From the NCBI GenBank assembly GCA_944358565.1, contig CALVRK010000012.1:1-17535 (forward strand): 17,535 nucleotides of DNA. The letters are read 5' to 3'. Source of the stretch: an uncultured Bacilli bacterium. GTDB lineage: Bacteria; Bacillota_I; Bacilli_A; RF39; UBA660. The translations under genes were made by a program, and so were the position numbers. This document shows positions 1 to 7,163 of the stretch, piece after piece; positions within the stretch are counted from its first letter, which is position 1; every line of letters starts with the position of its first letter. The notes beneath the pieces were generated by a model. The model was given only the letters and a program-made list of their open reading frames with translations. It made no database searches and was not told where the DNA came from.

Positions 1-177
1 TTAGTAAAGTATAATGAAATCGAAGATGCGAAGAAAGAAGGAAAAGCTTTAGGAAAGGCTGAAGGAATTAAGGAAAAAACAATCGAAATAGCTAGAAATA
101 TGCTTAAAAAGAAAATGAGTATAAAAGATATTTCTGAAATTACTGGTCTAACTGAAAAAGATATTCAAAATTTATGA
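1..177 (+). CDS. C-terminal fragment of Rpn-family PD-(D/E)XK nuclease / transposase-like protein (5' end outside window)
   Basis: Frame 1 is open from the window edge to a TGA at 175-177, giving 58 residues. It begins LVKYNEIEDAKKEG, runs through a Lys/Glu/Gly-rich segment (KEGKALGKAEGIKEK) and ends in a small helical module (IARNMLKKKMSIKDISEITG, then LTEKDIQNL). A charged repeat followed by a 'LxxIxxITGLxxxxIxxL' tail is characteristic of the C-terminus of Rpn (recombination-promoting nuclease) proteins, often labelled PD-(D/E)XK nuclease family transposases. The catalytic nuclease domain would lie upstream of the window and cannot be checked. A hairpin terminator follows directly. Confidence is moderate because only the low-complexity tail is visible. 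Confidence 0.6.
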   Translation, partial: LVKYNEIEDAKKEGKALGKAEGIKEKTIEIARNMLKKKMSIKDISEITGLTEKDIQNL

Positions 178-179
178 TG

Positions 180-212
180 GAATATTTATTTAAATTATAA
201 ATATTCTTTTTT
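180..212 (+). terminator. AT-rich intrinsic terminator after the Rpn-like gene
   Basis: GAATATTTAT (180-189) pairs perfectly with ATAAATATTC (197-206) over 10 bp with a 7-nt loop. It is followed by a T run (207-212). It starts 3 nt after the stop codon. The stem is nearly all A-T, so its strength is uncertain. Confidence 0.65.
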
Positions 213-255
213 GTGAAAAGCTTGGAAAGTACTTTTAATTATTTGGATTTGTTTG

Positions 256-272
256 TATAATTGTAATGGTGA
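256..272 (+). promoter_or_regulatory. -10 element and Shine-Dalgarno of the serine hydrolase gene
   Basis: A consensus TATAAT lies at 256-261. The -35 candidate 17 bp upstream (TTTTAA, 233-238) is weak. The Shine-Dalgarno GGTGA (268-272) sits about where transcription would begin, so the leader would be only about 10 nt. The 6-nt gap from this site to ATG 279 favours that start over ATG 276, which is only 3 nt away. Confidence 0.45.
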
Positions 273-278
273 AGTATG

Positions 279-1295
279 ATGAGTAAGATAAGGAAAAAGA
301 AAAAATTAAAAAAATCTTTTTATATATTTTTATTTATTTTATTAATTATAATTAGTTTAATTATTTATTTATCCTTTTTTTCTGGAAATCAATTTAGTAA
401 CGAAGTAGGTAAACTATTTGATGATGTTGCTGAAAACATAACTAAAAGGACAGAAACTTATAAGAGGTGTATGAGTGAAGAAGTTTTAAAAGAGGAAGAT
501 TTTAGTGATGAACTTACGGCAAAAAAAGATGAGATAATTAATTTATATAAAGGGGTAAATGCTAATTTTATGTATACGGATTTAGAAAGCGATTATAGTT
601 TTGGTGTGGGCGTAGAAAGTGAGCTTTATGCGGCTAGTGTTACTAAGTTACCCGCTGTTTTATATGCTTATAAGCAAGCGGATGATGGAAAACTTGATTT
701 GAATAAGGAACTTACTTATTTAGCTAAATATAAAGCTGGCGGAAGTGGAATTATTCAAAAAGATAGTATTGGAACAAAATATAAGTTAAGTACAGTTTTA
801 GAATATACAATTAGATATAGTGATAATATCGGATATGCAATGCTTTTAGATGAATTAGGTGGCAGAAATAAAGTTAAAGAATATTGGGAAAGTTTAGGAT
901 ATGAAATTCATTATTCAGATAATTTTGGTAATTTATCACCAGAACTTGGTAATGGATATATTAAAGAAGTTTATAAGTATTATTTAACTGGTAAAGATAA
1001 TGCGAAAAAGTTAGTGGAGGATATGGAAAAGTCTGATAACTTGGAGTACGTTAAAAGTGGTGATATAAAGGTAGCTCATAAATATGGAGAATATGTTGAG
1101 GGCGGTGGATATTATAATGATGTTTCACTTAATTTTACGGATCATCCTTTTGCACTTTCAATTACTAGTACTTTAGGTTTGACTGATAGAATGAAAAACT
1201 TATTTTTAGAAACTCATAAATTAAGTATTGAATTTAATAATATGTATTATGAAGAAAAAGGAAATTATTGTATGGAAAAATCACGTGTTTTTTAG
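279..1295 (+). CDS. Membrane-anchored class A beta-lactamase-like serine hydrolase
   Basis: The protein is 338 residues from ATG 279; numbering here counts from the adjacent in-frame ATG at 276. A Lys-rich N-terminus is followed by one membrane helix (about 14-35), so the catalytic domain is probably outside the cell. The family motifs are present: SxxK as SVTK (Ser121, Lys124), SDN (Ser182-Asn184) and HKYG (268-271) in place of the KTG triad. This set fits the beta-lactamase class A-like family (PF13354 type), which includes penicillin-recognising enzymes acting on peptidoglycan-like substrates and true beta-lactamases. The deacylating omega-loop Glu of real class A enzymes is not convincingly found, so resistance should not be assumed. 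It stands alone between two terminators. Confidence 0.75.
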   Translation: MSKIRKKKKLKKSFYIFLFILLIIISLIIYLSFFSGNQFSNEVGKLFDDVAENITKRTETYKRCMSEEVLKEEDFSDELTAKKDEIINLYKGVNANFMYTDLESDYSFGVGVESELYAASVTKLPAVLYAYKQADDGKLDLNKELTYLAKYKAGGSGIIQKDSIGTKYKLSTVLEYTIRYSDNIGYAMLLDELGGRNKVKEYWESLGYEIHYSDNFGNLSPELGNGYIKEVYKYYLTGKDNAKKLVEDMEKSDNLEYVKSGDIKVAHKYGEYVEGGGYYNDVSLNFTDHPFALSITSTLGLTDRMKNLFLETHKLSIEFNNMYYEEKGNYCMEKSRVF

Positions 1296-1311
1296 TAGTG
1301 ATTTTTCTTTT
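1275..1311 (+). terminator. Intrinsic terminator overlapping the hydrolase stop codon
   Basis: GAAAAATCAC (1275-1284) and GTGATTTTTC (1298-1307) form a perfect 10-bp stem with a 13-nt loop, followed by TTTT (1308-1311). The 5' arm is coding sequence for the last residues of the hydrolase and the stop codon lies in the loop. Confidence 0.8.
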
Positions 1312-1317
1312 AAAATC

Positions 1318-1347
1318 TTGTGTAAACAAGTGTTCGGATGATATAAT
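1318..1347 (+). promoter_or_regulatory. priA promoter with LexA (SOS)-like box
   Basis: A perfect TATAAT lies at 1342-1347, with a weak -35 TTGTGT at 1318-1323 (18-bp spacer). Between them, TAAACAAGTGTTCG (1323-1336) matches 12 of 14 positions of the CGAAC-N4-GTTCG palindrome bound by LexA in Bacillus-type bacteria. It ends 5 nt before the -10, where a repressor would block RNA polymerase. The priA Shine-Dalgarno AAGGTGGTGAT (1363-1373) follows. Confidence 0.55.
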
Positions 1348-1375
1348 TATATTTGTTAGATAAGGTGGTGATGAT

Positions 1376-3520
1376 ATGCTTGCGGATATATTAGTCGAAG
1401 TTGTGGCTAAAACAACAGATAAGACTTTTACGTATCATATTCCTGATGGGATGAACGCTTTGGTTGGTATGAGAGCTTTAGTACCGTTTGGAAAAAGAAA
1501 TATTGAAGGTTTTATTGTTAGAATATATGATGAAATAGAGCTCGATTATGAAGTTAAAGATATTATTAAGTTAGTTGATGATAAACCAGTTTTAAATGAA
1601 GAGATGTTAGAACTTGGAAAGTATATTAGTAAGAAGACATTATCACCTTTAACGCTCTCTTATCAGACAATGCTACCTAGAGGTTTAAAAGCTAAGGAAA
1701 AAACAAATATTAATAAGAAAATAGTTAAATATTTGAAAGTTTTAAAAGAGGGTGAATTTAAAAGCGAAAAACAAAAGATGGTATTTGATTATGTCAAGAA
1801 GAATAATTTAGTTTTAAAGTCTGAGGCTAATAAGATTTCTTCATCTATAGTAAAAACACTTATTAATAAAGGTTTTTTAGAAGAGATGGAAATAGAAGTT
1901 TATAGATTAGATGAAGAGGTAGAGGTAGAGAAAAAACATTATGATTTAACGGATGAACAAGCAAAGGTTTTAGAAAGTGTAAAGTTTGGTAAGTTTACAC
2001 CATATTTACTTCATGGAGTAACTGGTAGTGGAAAAACGCTTGTCTATATTAGGTTAATCGAAAAAGTGCTTAAACAAGGCAGGGAAGCTATTTTGTTAGT
2101 TCCAGAGATTAGTTTAACGCCGCAGGTTGTCGATATTTTTAAAAAACATTTTGGAAAGACAATTGCTATTTTACACAGCGCTTTAAGTGGTGGTGAGAGG
2201 TATGATGAGTGGCGTAAGATTGAAAAAAAAGAAGTTTCGATTGTTATTGGAGCTCGTAGTGCGATATTTGCTCCATTTACTAATTTAGGACTTATTATTA
2301 TTGATGAGGAACATTCTAATACTTATAAACAAGACAATATTCCAAGATATAATGCGATCGATGTAGCCCTTAGAAGAGGAAAAACTTATAATATCCCTGT
2401 TATTTTAGGTAGTGCGACACCAAGTGTAGAGAGTTATACAAGAGCTAAAGCGGGTATTTATGAGTTATTAGTTATGAAAAATAGGGTTAATAAAAAAATG
2501 CCTAAGGTTTATTTAGTCGATATGAAAGATGAATTTAAAAAAGGTAATAGAGTGTTTTCTGAAATTTTTAAAGATAAAATGAACGATAGGTTAAGTAAGA
2601 ATGAGCAAGTTTTAGTGTTACTTAATAGAAGAGGTTATTCGACAGTTATTACTTGCACTGAATGCGGATTTACACATAAATGTCCGAACTGTGATATTCC
2701 TTTAACTTATCATAAAAATGGTAATATTATGAAGTGCCATTATTGCGATTATAAAGCACCTAGGCTTTTAGAATGTCCAAGTTGTCACAGTAAAAATATA
2801 AATTCTTTAGGTATGGGAACCGAAAAGTTAGAAAGTTTACTTAAAGAAGAATTTAAAGAAGCAAAAGTAATTAGAATGGATCAAGATACGACGAGGAATA
2901 AAGGTGCGCATAAGCGAATTATCGATGATTTTAAAGAGGGAAAATATAATGTTTTAGTTGGAACACAAATGATTGCGAAAGGACTTGATTTTCCAAAAGT
3001 TACTTTAGTATGCGTAGTTAATGGAGATGCTACACTAAATATTCCAGATTTTAGAAGTAGTGAGAGAACTTATGAACTTTTAAGTCAAGTTTCTGGTAGA
3101 GCGGGCCGTGATAAATTAGATGGTGAGGTTATTATTCAAGGGTTTAATGTGAGTCATTACAGCATTATATATGCGAAAGATAATGATTATGATAGTTTTT
3201 ATAATGAAGAGATGAAAATAAGAAAGACGCTTAAGTATCCACCATATTATAATCTTTGTTTAATTAAAGTTAGTGGGAAAAATTATGATGAGGTTTATAA
3301 AGAAGCTAGTAAGATTACCACTTATTTAAAAGCAAATTTAAATAATATTGTTTTAGGTCCAGCTTCTGCAAGCATACCAAAAATTAATAATATTTATTAT
3401 GTACAAATTATAATTAAATTTAAAAATACTAAGGAGATTTTAAGTTATTTAGAATTTATTAGGAAGCATTATAAGAAGAAAATAAATGTCGACATTGATT
3501 TAAATCCATTAAAGATATAG
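1376..3520 (+). CDS. priA: Primosomal protein N' (replication restart helicase PriA)
   Basis: PriA is the 3'-to-5' helicase that reloads the replisome at stalled or recombined forks. The 714-residue protein has the expected architecture: an N-terminal 3'-DNA-binding domain (1-105), a winged-helix region (about 125-175), and a helicase core with Walker A GVTGSGKT (214-221), DEEH (310-313), GSAT (345-348), GTQMIAKGLDFP (529-540) and SGRAGR (573-578). The zinc-binding insertion has all eight cysteines (427, 430, 436, 439, 454, 457, 467, 470). The start is set by a near-perfect Shine-Dalgarno, AAGGTGGTGAT, just upstream. A LexA-like box overlaps its promoter. fmt follows after 44 nt. The usual def gene between priA and fmt is absent. 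Confidence 0.97.
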   Translation: MLADILVEVVAKTTDKTFTYHIPDGMNALVGMRALVPFGKRNIEGFIVRIYDEIELDYEVKDIIKLVDDKPVLNEEMLELGKYISKKTLSPLTLSYQTMLPRGLKAKEKTNINKKIVKYLKVLKEGEFKSEKQKMVFDYVKKNNLVLKSEANKISSSIVKTLINKGFLEEMEIEVYRLDEEVEVEKKHYDLTDEQAKVLESVKFGKFTPYLLHGVTGSGKTLVYIRLIEKVLKQGREAILLVPEISLTPQVVDIFKKHFGKTIAILHSALSGGERYDEWRKIEKKEVSIVIGARSAIFAPFTNLGLIIIDEEHSNTYKQDNIPRYNAIDVALRRGKTYNIPVILGSATPSVESYTRAKAGIYELLVMKNRVNKKMPKVYLVDMKDEFKKGNRVFSEIFKDKMNDRLSKNEQVLVLLNRRGYSTVITCTECGFTHKCPNCDIPLTYHKNGNIMKCHYCDYKAPRLLECPSCHSKNINSLGMGTEKLESLLKEEFKEAKVIRMDQDTTRNKGAHKRIIDDFKEGKYNVLVGTQMIAKGLDFPKVTLVCVVNGDATLNIPDFRSSERTYELLSQVSGRAGRDKLDGEVIIQGFNVSHYSIIYAKDNDYDSFYNEEMKIRKTLKYPPYYNLCLIKVSGKNYDEVYKEASKITTYLKANLNNIVLGPASASIPKINNIYYVQIIIKFKNTKEILSYLEFIRKHYKKKINVDIDLNPLKI

Positions 3521-3537
3521 TTAAATATTATAAAATG

Positions 3538-3560
3538 TGGTAAAATTAATATTAAGGTGA
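3538..3560 (+). promoter_or_regulatory. Probable internal promoter and Shine-Dalgarno of fmt
   Basis: TGGTAAAAT (3538-3546) is an extended -10 element. No good -35 is visible, and an alternative TATAAA lies at 3529-3534. The Shine-Dalgarno AAGGTGA (3554-3560) is 4 nt before ATG 3565. If the promoter is used, the leader is only about 12 nt. Confidence 0.4.
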
Positions 3561-3564
3561 TGAT

Positions 3565-4524
3565 ATGGATTTTGATAAGATAGAAATAAAAAAAGATCCG
3601 AAAATTATTTTTATGGGGACACCAGAGTTTAGTGTGCCAGTTTTAGAAGGATTAATTAGTAAATATAAAGTAAGAGCTATTGTAACGCAGTCAGATAAAC
3701 CAGTTGGTAGACATGGTGAGGTAAAGTTTTCACCCGTTAAGGAAGTAGCTTTAAAACATAATATTTTATGTTTACAGCCAAATAAGATTAAGGAAGCTTT
3801 ACAGGAGATTAATGCACTTGAACCTGACTTAATTATTACGTGTGCTTATGGGCAAATATTACCACTTGAACTTTTACTTATTCCGAAATTAGGATGTATT
3901 AATGTGCATGCATCACTTCTTCCTAAATTACGTGGTGGGGCACCAATTCATCATGCGATTATCGATGGATATAGTGAAACTGGTGTGACTATTATGTATA
4001 TGGCTGAAGGCATGGATACTGGTGATATGATAAGTCAAAGAAAAATAGAGATTACTGATGATGATACAGCATCTACTTTACATGATAAGTTATCTATTTT
4101 AGGCCGTGATTTACTAATAGAAACTTTACCAAGTATTATTGATGGAACAAACGAAAGAATTGCTCAAGATGAATCTTTAGCTACTTATGGTTTTAATATA
4201 AGTAGAAAAGATGAGAAGATTGATTTTAGTAAAACTATGCGAAAGATTGTCAATCAAGTTAGAGGTTTAAATTCTTGGCCAGGAGCTTACTGCATTTTTG
4301 AAGATAAGATAATGAAGGTATGGTCATGTTATAGAACAGATAAACGTTATGATTTTGCGATGCCTGGTGAGATTACAGCGATTTATCCTGATGGATTTGG
4401 TGTTAAGTGTAGTAATGGGGAAGTTGTATTTACGGTTATTCAACCAGAAGGTAAGAAAAAGATGAAAGCTACAGATTTTATTAATGGCTATCATGGAGAG
4501 CTTGTAGGAAAGATTTTGAAATAA
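3565..4524 (+). CDS. fmt: Methionyl-tRNA formyltransferase
   Basis: This enzyme formylates Met-tRNAfMet using 10-formyl-tetrahydrofolate. The 319-residue protein shows the formyltransferase signature: FMGTPEFSVP (16-25), AYGQILP (94-100), then INVHASLLPKLRGGAPIHHA with catalytic Asn113 and His115, and Asp151 in GMDTGDM. The C-terminal tRNA-binding domain carries QVRGLNSWPGAY (231-242). Length is normal. The N-terminus is about 10 residues longer than typical Fmt, which starts just before KIIFMGTP. No internal Met could replace ATG 3565 without cutting into the fold. It lies downstream of priA and one base before an unknown membrane protein gene, probably as one transcription unit. Confidence 0.96.
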   Translation: MDFDKIEIKKDPKIIFMGTPEFSVPVLEGLISKYKVRAIVTQSDKPVGRHGEVKFSPVKEVALKHNILCLQPNKIKEALQEINALEPDLIITCAYGQILPLELLLIPKLGCINVHASLLPKLRGGAPIHHAIIDGYSETGVTIMYMAEGMDTGDMISQRKIEITDDDTASTLHDKLSILGRDLLIETLPSIIDGTNERIAQDESLATYGFNISRKDEKIDFSKTMRKIVNQVRGLNSWPGAYCIFEDKIMKVWSCYRTDKRYDFAMPGEITAIYPDGFGVKCSNGEVVFTVIQPEGKKKMKATDFINGYHGELVGKILK

Positions 4525-4525
4525 G

Positions 4526-5224
4526 ATGTTTAAAAAAATAAAAGAAAATCCTTATTATCAAAAATTTAAGGAAATGAGGGCTGACCCAAAACAAAGATCA
4601 ATTACATCGCTTATATTATGGTTTATATTTTTTGTAATAATTATTTTATTTGCTCGCGGTCTAACAAATACACATGCTAATTTAGAAAATACCGAAAGAC
4701 AAAAAACTACTTTAAGCGATTCAAATTATGAATTTACTTATAGTAATAACTCTGGGGTTATTTTTGGTCAGGTTTATGATGATAAATTAGAATTTATGTA
4801 TGGTGGTAATCGTTATTATTATAATGGTGGTAGTGTTTATTTAATAAAGAACCAGCGCGCTACGATTATGCCAAATTTTGATTTAAATGTTTTGAAAATA
4901 AATAAAAAAATGATCAATAATTTGATCGGTAATTTAAATTATAATATGGATGGTGAGGCTGAGCAATATTTAGTACCACTTTCTAATTTTTTAAATTTAT
5001 ATGAAGTAGATGTGGAAGCTGATTTGAGTTTGGCTAATCAATATAATATCGTTATTAATGTTTATGAAAATGATGATGGTATTTATATGTACAAATTAGA
5101 TTTAACTAATTATTATAATTATCGAGGTTTAAATAATGATGGAATTTTGACGATTGATATTTATAATAGTGAAATAAATGATTTTACAAAGTATTATGAT
5201 GAATTAGTAGGAGGGGTAAAATGA
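4526..5224 (+). CDS. Unknown single-pass membrane protein
   Basis: This 232-residue protein is not recognised. It begins with a basic, cytoplasmic-looking stretch of about 26 residues (MFKKIKENPYYQKFKEM), followed by one membrane helix (about 28-46, LILWFIFFVIIILFA). The remaining ~185-residue domain is rich in Asn, Tyr and Asp and is probably outside the cell. No cysteines or catalytic motifs stand out. The gene starts one base after the fmt stop codon, and its stop overlaps the next start (ATGA at 5221-5224). It is therefore part of the fmt transcription unit and translationally coupled to a small membrane protein. A shared envelope role for the pair is inference. Confidence 0.75.
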   Translation: MFKKIKENPYYQKFKEMRADPKQRSITSLILWFIFFVIIILFARGLTNTHANLENTERQKTTLSDSNYEFTYSNNSGVIFGQVYDDKLEFMYGGNRYYYNGGSVYLIKNQRATIMPNFDLNVLKINKKMINNLIGNLNYNMDGEAEQYLVPLSNFLNLYEVDVEADLSLANQYNIVINVYENDDGIYMYKLDLTNYYNYRGLNNDGILTIDIYNSEINDFTKYYDELVGGVK

Positions 5225-5529
5225 CAATTCCAGTAATTGTACTGATAATCGCACTAGTATTAATAATTGTATTTTTTAAGGATTTCAATGCTTTTGTATA
5301 TGCATTTGTTATGATCGATATATTTTTAAGAATTGTAACTTATTTAAAGATGTATATAATTAAAGATAATGCTTTTGGTTTCTTTAATTTTATTCCTGAG
5401 AATATACCAGCAATTATTAAATCATTTGATTTAGGAATGTTTAATGACATAGTAATGTTCCTATATGTGCTTATTTATATGATTTTCTTAGGACTTTTGT
5501 TTTCTAAGTTTGTCAACCGAAAATTTTAA
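5221..5529 (+). CDS. Small three-helix membrane protein of unknown function
   Basis: The 102-residue protein is almost wholly hydrophobic, with predicted helices at about 2-19, 24-45 and 76-95. The loop between helices 2 and 3 contains KDNAFGFFNFIPENIPAII. The start ATG overlaps the upstream stop and is preceded by a strong AGGAGG (5209-5214) at 6-nt spacing, so it is clearly translated. No family is recognised. The tight coupling suggests that it works with the upstream single-pass protein, possibly as a membrane complex. It ends inside an intrinsic terminator that closes the priA-fmt unit. Confidence 0.75.
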   Translation: MTIPVIVLIIALVLIIVFFKDFNAFVYAFVMIDIFLRIVTYLKMYIIKDNAFGFFNFIPENIPAIIKSFDLGMFNDIVMFLYVLIYMIFLGLLFSKFVNRKF

Positions 5530-5547
5530 ACGGTTGGCTTTTGTTTT
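5512..5547 (+). terminator. Intrinsic terminator closing the priA-fmt-membrane protein unit
   Basis: GTCAACCG (5512-5519) pairs with CGGTTGGC (5531-5538) over 8 bp with one G-T wobble and an 11-nt loop. TTTTGTTTT (5539-5547) follows. The stop codon TAA (5527-5529) lies in the loop. Confidence 0.8.
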
Positions 5548-5549
5548 AA

Positions 5550-5572
5550 AAAACGAGTGTTCGTGTTATAAT
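5550..5572 (+). promoter_or_regulatory. ruvAB promoter with LexA (SOS)-like box
   Basis: AAAACGAGTGTTCG (5550-5563) matches 12 of 14 positions of the CGAAC-N4-GTTCG LexA palindrome and ends 3 nt before a perfect -10 TATAAT (5567-5572). No strong -35 is visible. ruvAB is a classic SOS operon in Bacillus and E. coli, so context supports the call. The predicted start point lies about 10 nt before the ruvA start. Confidence 0.7.
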
Positions 5573-5588
5573 TAAGTAGGTGGTTAGT

Positions 5589-6140
5589 ATGTATGCTTAT
5601 ATAAAAGGATTTATTAAAGAGATAGAAAGTGATTATATAGTTATTGATAATAATGGAATAGGCTATTTAGTTTATACGGCTAGTCCTTATTCATTTGAGA
5701 TAGATAAAGAATATACGGTTTATTTATATCAATATGTTAGAGAAGATGAGATAACTTTATATGGATTTAAAAGTTTAGAAGAAAAACAGTTGTTTTTAAA
5801 GTTGATTTCAGTTAAGGGACTAGGGTGCAAGATGGCACTACCGATGCTCGCTTTAGGTTCACCTGATGGGATTATCGATGCGATTGAAAGAGAAAATATT
5901 TTATATTTGAAGAAATTTCCAAAGATCGGTGATAAGGTGGCTAGACAGATTATTTTGGATTTAAAAGGAAAGATTGCTAAAACGGAAGAAGTCAATAATC
6001 AGACGAGTGATGAGTTGGTCGAAGCTTTAAGAAGTTTAGGTTATAAGAATGCTGATATTAATAAGGTGGTTAAAAAGGTTGATGGTTCTTTAGATATTGA
6101 AGAGCAAATTAAAAGTGCTTTACAATTACTTTTGAAATAG
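5589..6140 (+). CDS. ruvA: Holliday junction branch migration protein RuvA
   Basis: RuvA tetramers bind the four-way junction and load the RuvB motors. The 183-residue protein starts MYAYIKG, as RuvA proteins typically do. It has an OB-fold N-terminal domain (about 1-62), two helix-hairpin-helix segments around LISVKGLGCKMALPML and KKFPKIGDKVARQII, a linker, and a C-terminal RuvB-binding domain (about 138-183). A GTG at 5580 would add three residues, but AGGTGG (5578-5583) lies 5 nt before ATG 5589 and overlaps that GTG, so ATG 5589 is chosen. Length is slightly below the usual ~200. ruvB follows after 10 nt. Confidence 0.95.
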   Translation: MYAYIKGFIKEIESDYIVIDNNGIGYLVYTASPYSFEIDKEYTVYLYQYVREDEITLYGFKSLEEKQLFLKLISVKGLGCKMALPMLALGSPDGIIDAIERENILYLKKFPKIGDKVARQIILDLKGKIAKTEEVNNQTSDELVEALRSLGYKNADINKVVKKVDGSLDIEEQIKSALQLLLK

Positions 6141-6150
6141 GAGGTGTAAT

Positions 6151-7152
6151 ATGGCTAGATTAATTACAGGAGAAGAATTAGAAGAAGATAATTTTGAAAC
6201 TTCAATTAGACCAGATAGTATTGATGAGTATATTGGTCAATCGGAATTAAAAGAAAATTTAAATATATTTATGAAAGCGGCTAAGATGCGTGGTGAGGCT
6301 TTAGATCATGTGCTTTTATATGGTCCGCCGGGACTTGGTAAAACGACAATGGCTTATATTATAGCTAATGAAATGGGAAGTAATATTAAAACAACTAGTG
6401 GTCCAGCGATTGAAAAAAGTGGTGATTTAGCGGCTGTGCTTTCTACGTTAGAGCCGGGAGATGTACTTTTTATCGATGAGATTCATCGTATACCAAGATT
6501 TATTGAAGAGATTTTGTATTCGGCGATGGAAGATTTTAAATTAGATATTATTGTGGGATCTGATGCTTCAAGTAGAAATATTACTATTGATTTACCACCC
6601 TTTACTTTAGTTGGTGCAACGACGCGTGCAGGTGATTTAACAGGACCTTTAAGAGATAGGTTTGGAATTGTATCAAGACTTAATTTTTATACAGAAGAAG
6701 AACTTACACAAATTGTTCTTAGAACAAGTAGAGTTTTAAAATCACCAATTTCGGAAGATGCAGCACGTGAACTTGCTAGAAGGAGTAGAGGAACGCCGAG
6801 GGTGGCGAATAGATTATTTAAAAGGGTTCGCGATTTTGCTTTAGTTATGGGTGATGGAAATATCGATTTAAATATTACGAAAGTAGCTTTGGAAAAACTT
6901 AAAGTTGATGAAGCGGGGCTTGATGCGACTGACTATAATTTACTTAACGCGATTATTGAAAAATTTAATGGTGGTCCGGTTGGTATTGATGCTTTAGCTT
7001 CTAGTATTGGAGAAGAAGCATCAACGATTGAAGATGTATATGAACCTTATTTACTTCAAAATGGTTTTCTTAAAAGGACAAGTAGGGGTAGAATGGTGAC
7101 AGAAAAAGCTTATGATTATTTAAAGAAAAACAGACAAGATACTTTATTTTAG
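6151..7152 (+). CDS. ruvB: Holliday junction branch migration ATPase RuvB
   Basis: This is the AAA+ motor of the RuvAB branch migration complex. The 333-residue length is typical. Visible motifs are the N-terminal RPDSIDEYIGQ, Walker A GPPGLGKT (58-65), Walker B DEIH (109-112), sensor 1 GATTRAG (155-161), the arginine-finger segment LRDRFG (167-172) and sensor 2 RGTPRVANRL (213-222). A C-terminal winged helix runs to the end. AGGAGGTG lies just upstream of ATG 6151. It is co-transcribed with ruvA from the SOS-like promoter, with queA following 11 nt after the stop. Confidence 0.97.
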   Translation: MARLITGEELEEDNFETSIRPDSIDEYIGQSELKENLNIFMKAAKMRGEALDHVLLYGPPGLGKTTMAYIIANEMGSNIKTTSGPAIEKSGDLAAVLSTLEPGDVLFIDEIHRIPRFIEEILYSAMEDFKLDIIVGSDASSRNITIDLPPFTLVGATTRAGDLTGPLRDRFGIVSRLNFYTEEELTQIVLRTSRVLKSPISEDAARELARRSRGTPRVANRLFKRVRDFALVMGDGNIDLNITKVALEKLKVDEAGLDATDYNLLNAIIEKFNGGPVGIDALASSIGEEASTIEDVYEPYLLQNGFLKRTSRGRMVTEKAYDYLKKNRQDTLF

Positions 7153-7163
7153 AGGGTGATAAA

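Noticed and set aside
279..1295. Naming the serine hydrolase a beta-lactamase resistance gene
   Set aside because: SxxK, SDN and an HKYG variant show the fold, but the deacylation Glu is not convincing and many such proteins are not resistance enzymes.
5580..5588. GTG 5580 as the ruvA start (and the parallel GTG 10432 for the polymerase, GTG 9126 for the YqeG-like gene)
   Set aside because: Each overlaps the gene's own Shine-Dalgarno. The next start codon is correctly spaced from it, and for ruvA and the polymerase gives the family's usual N-terminus.
5729..5995. Minus-strand ORF of 88 codons
   Set aside because: It lies wholly inside ruvA in antisense, with no ribosome site or recognisable product. 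It is a shadow of a well-supported gene.
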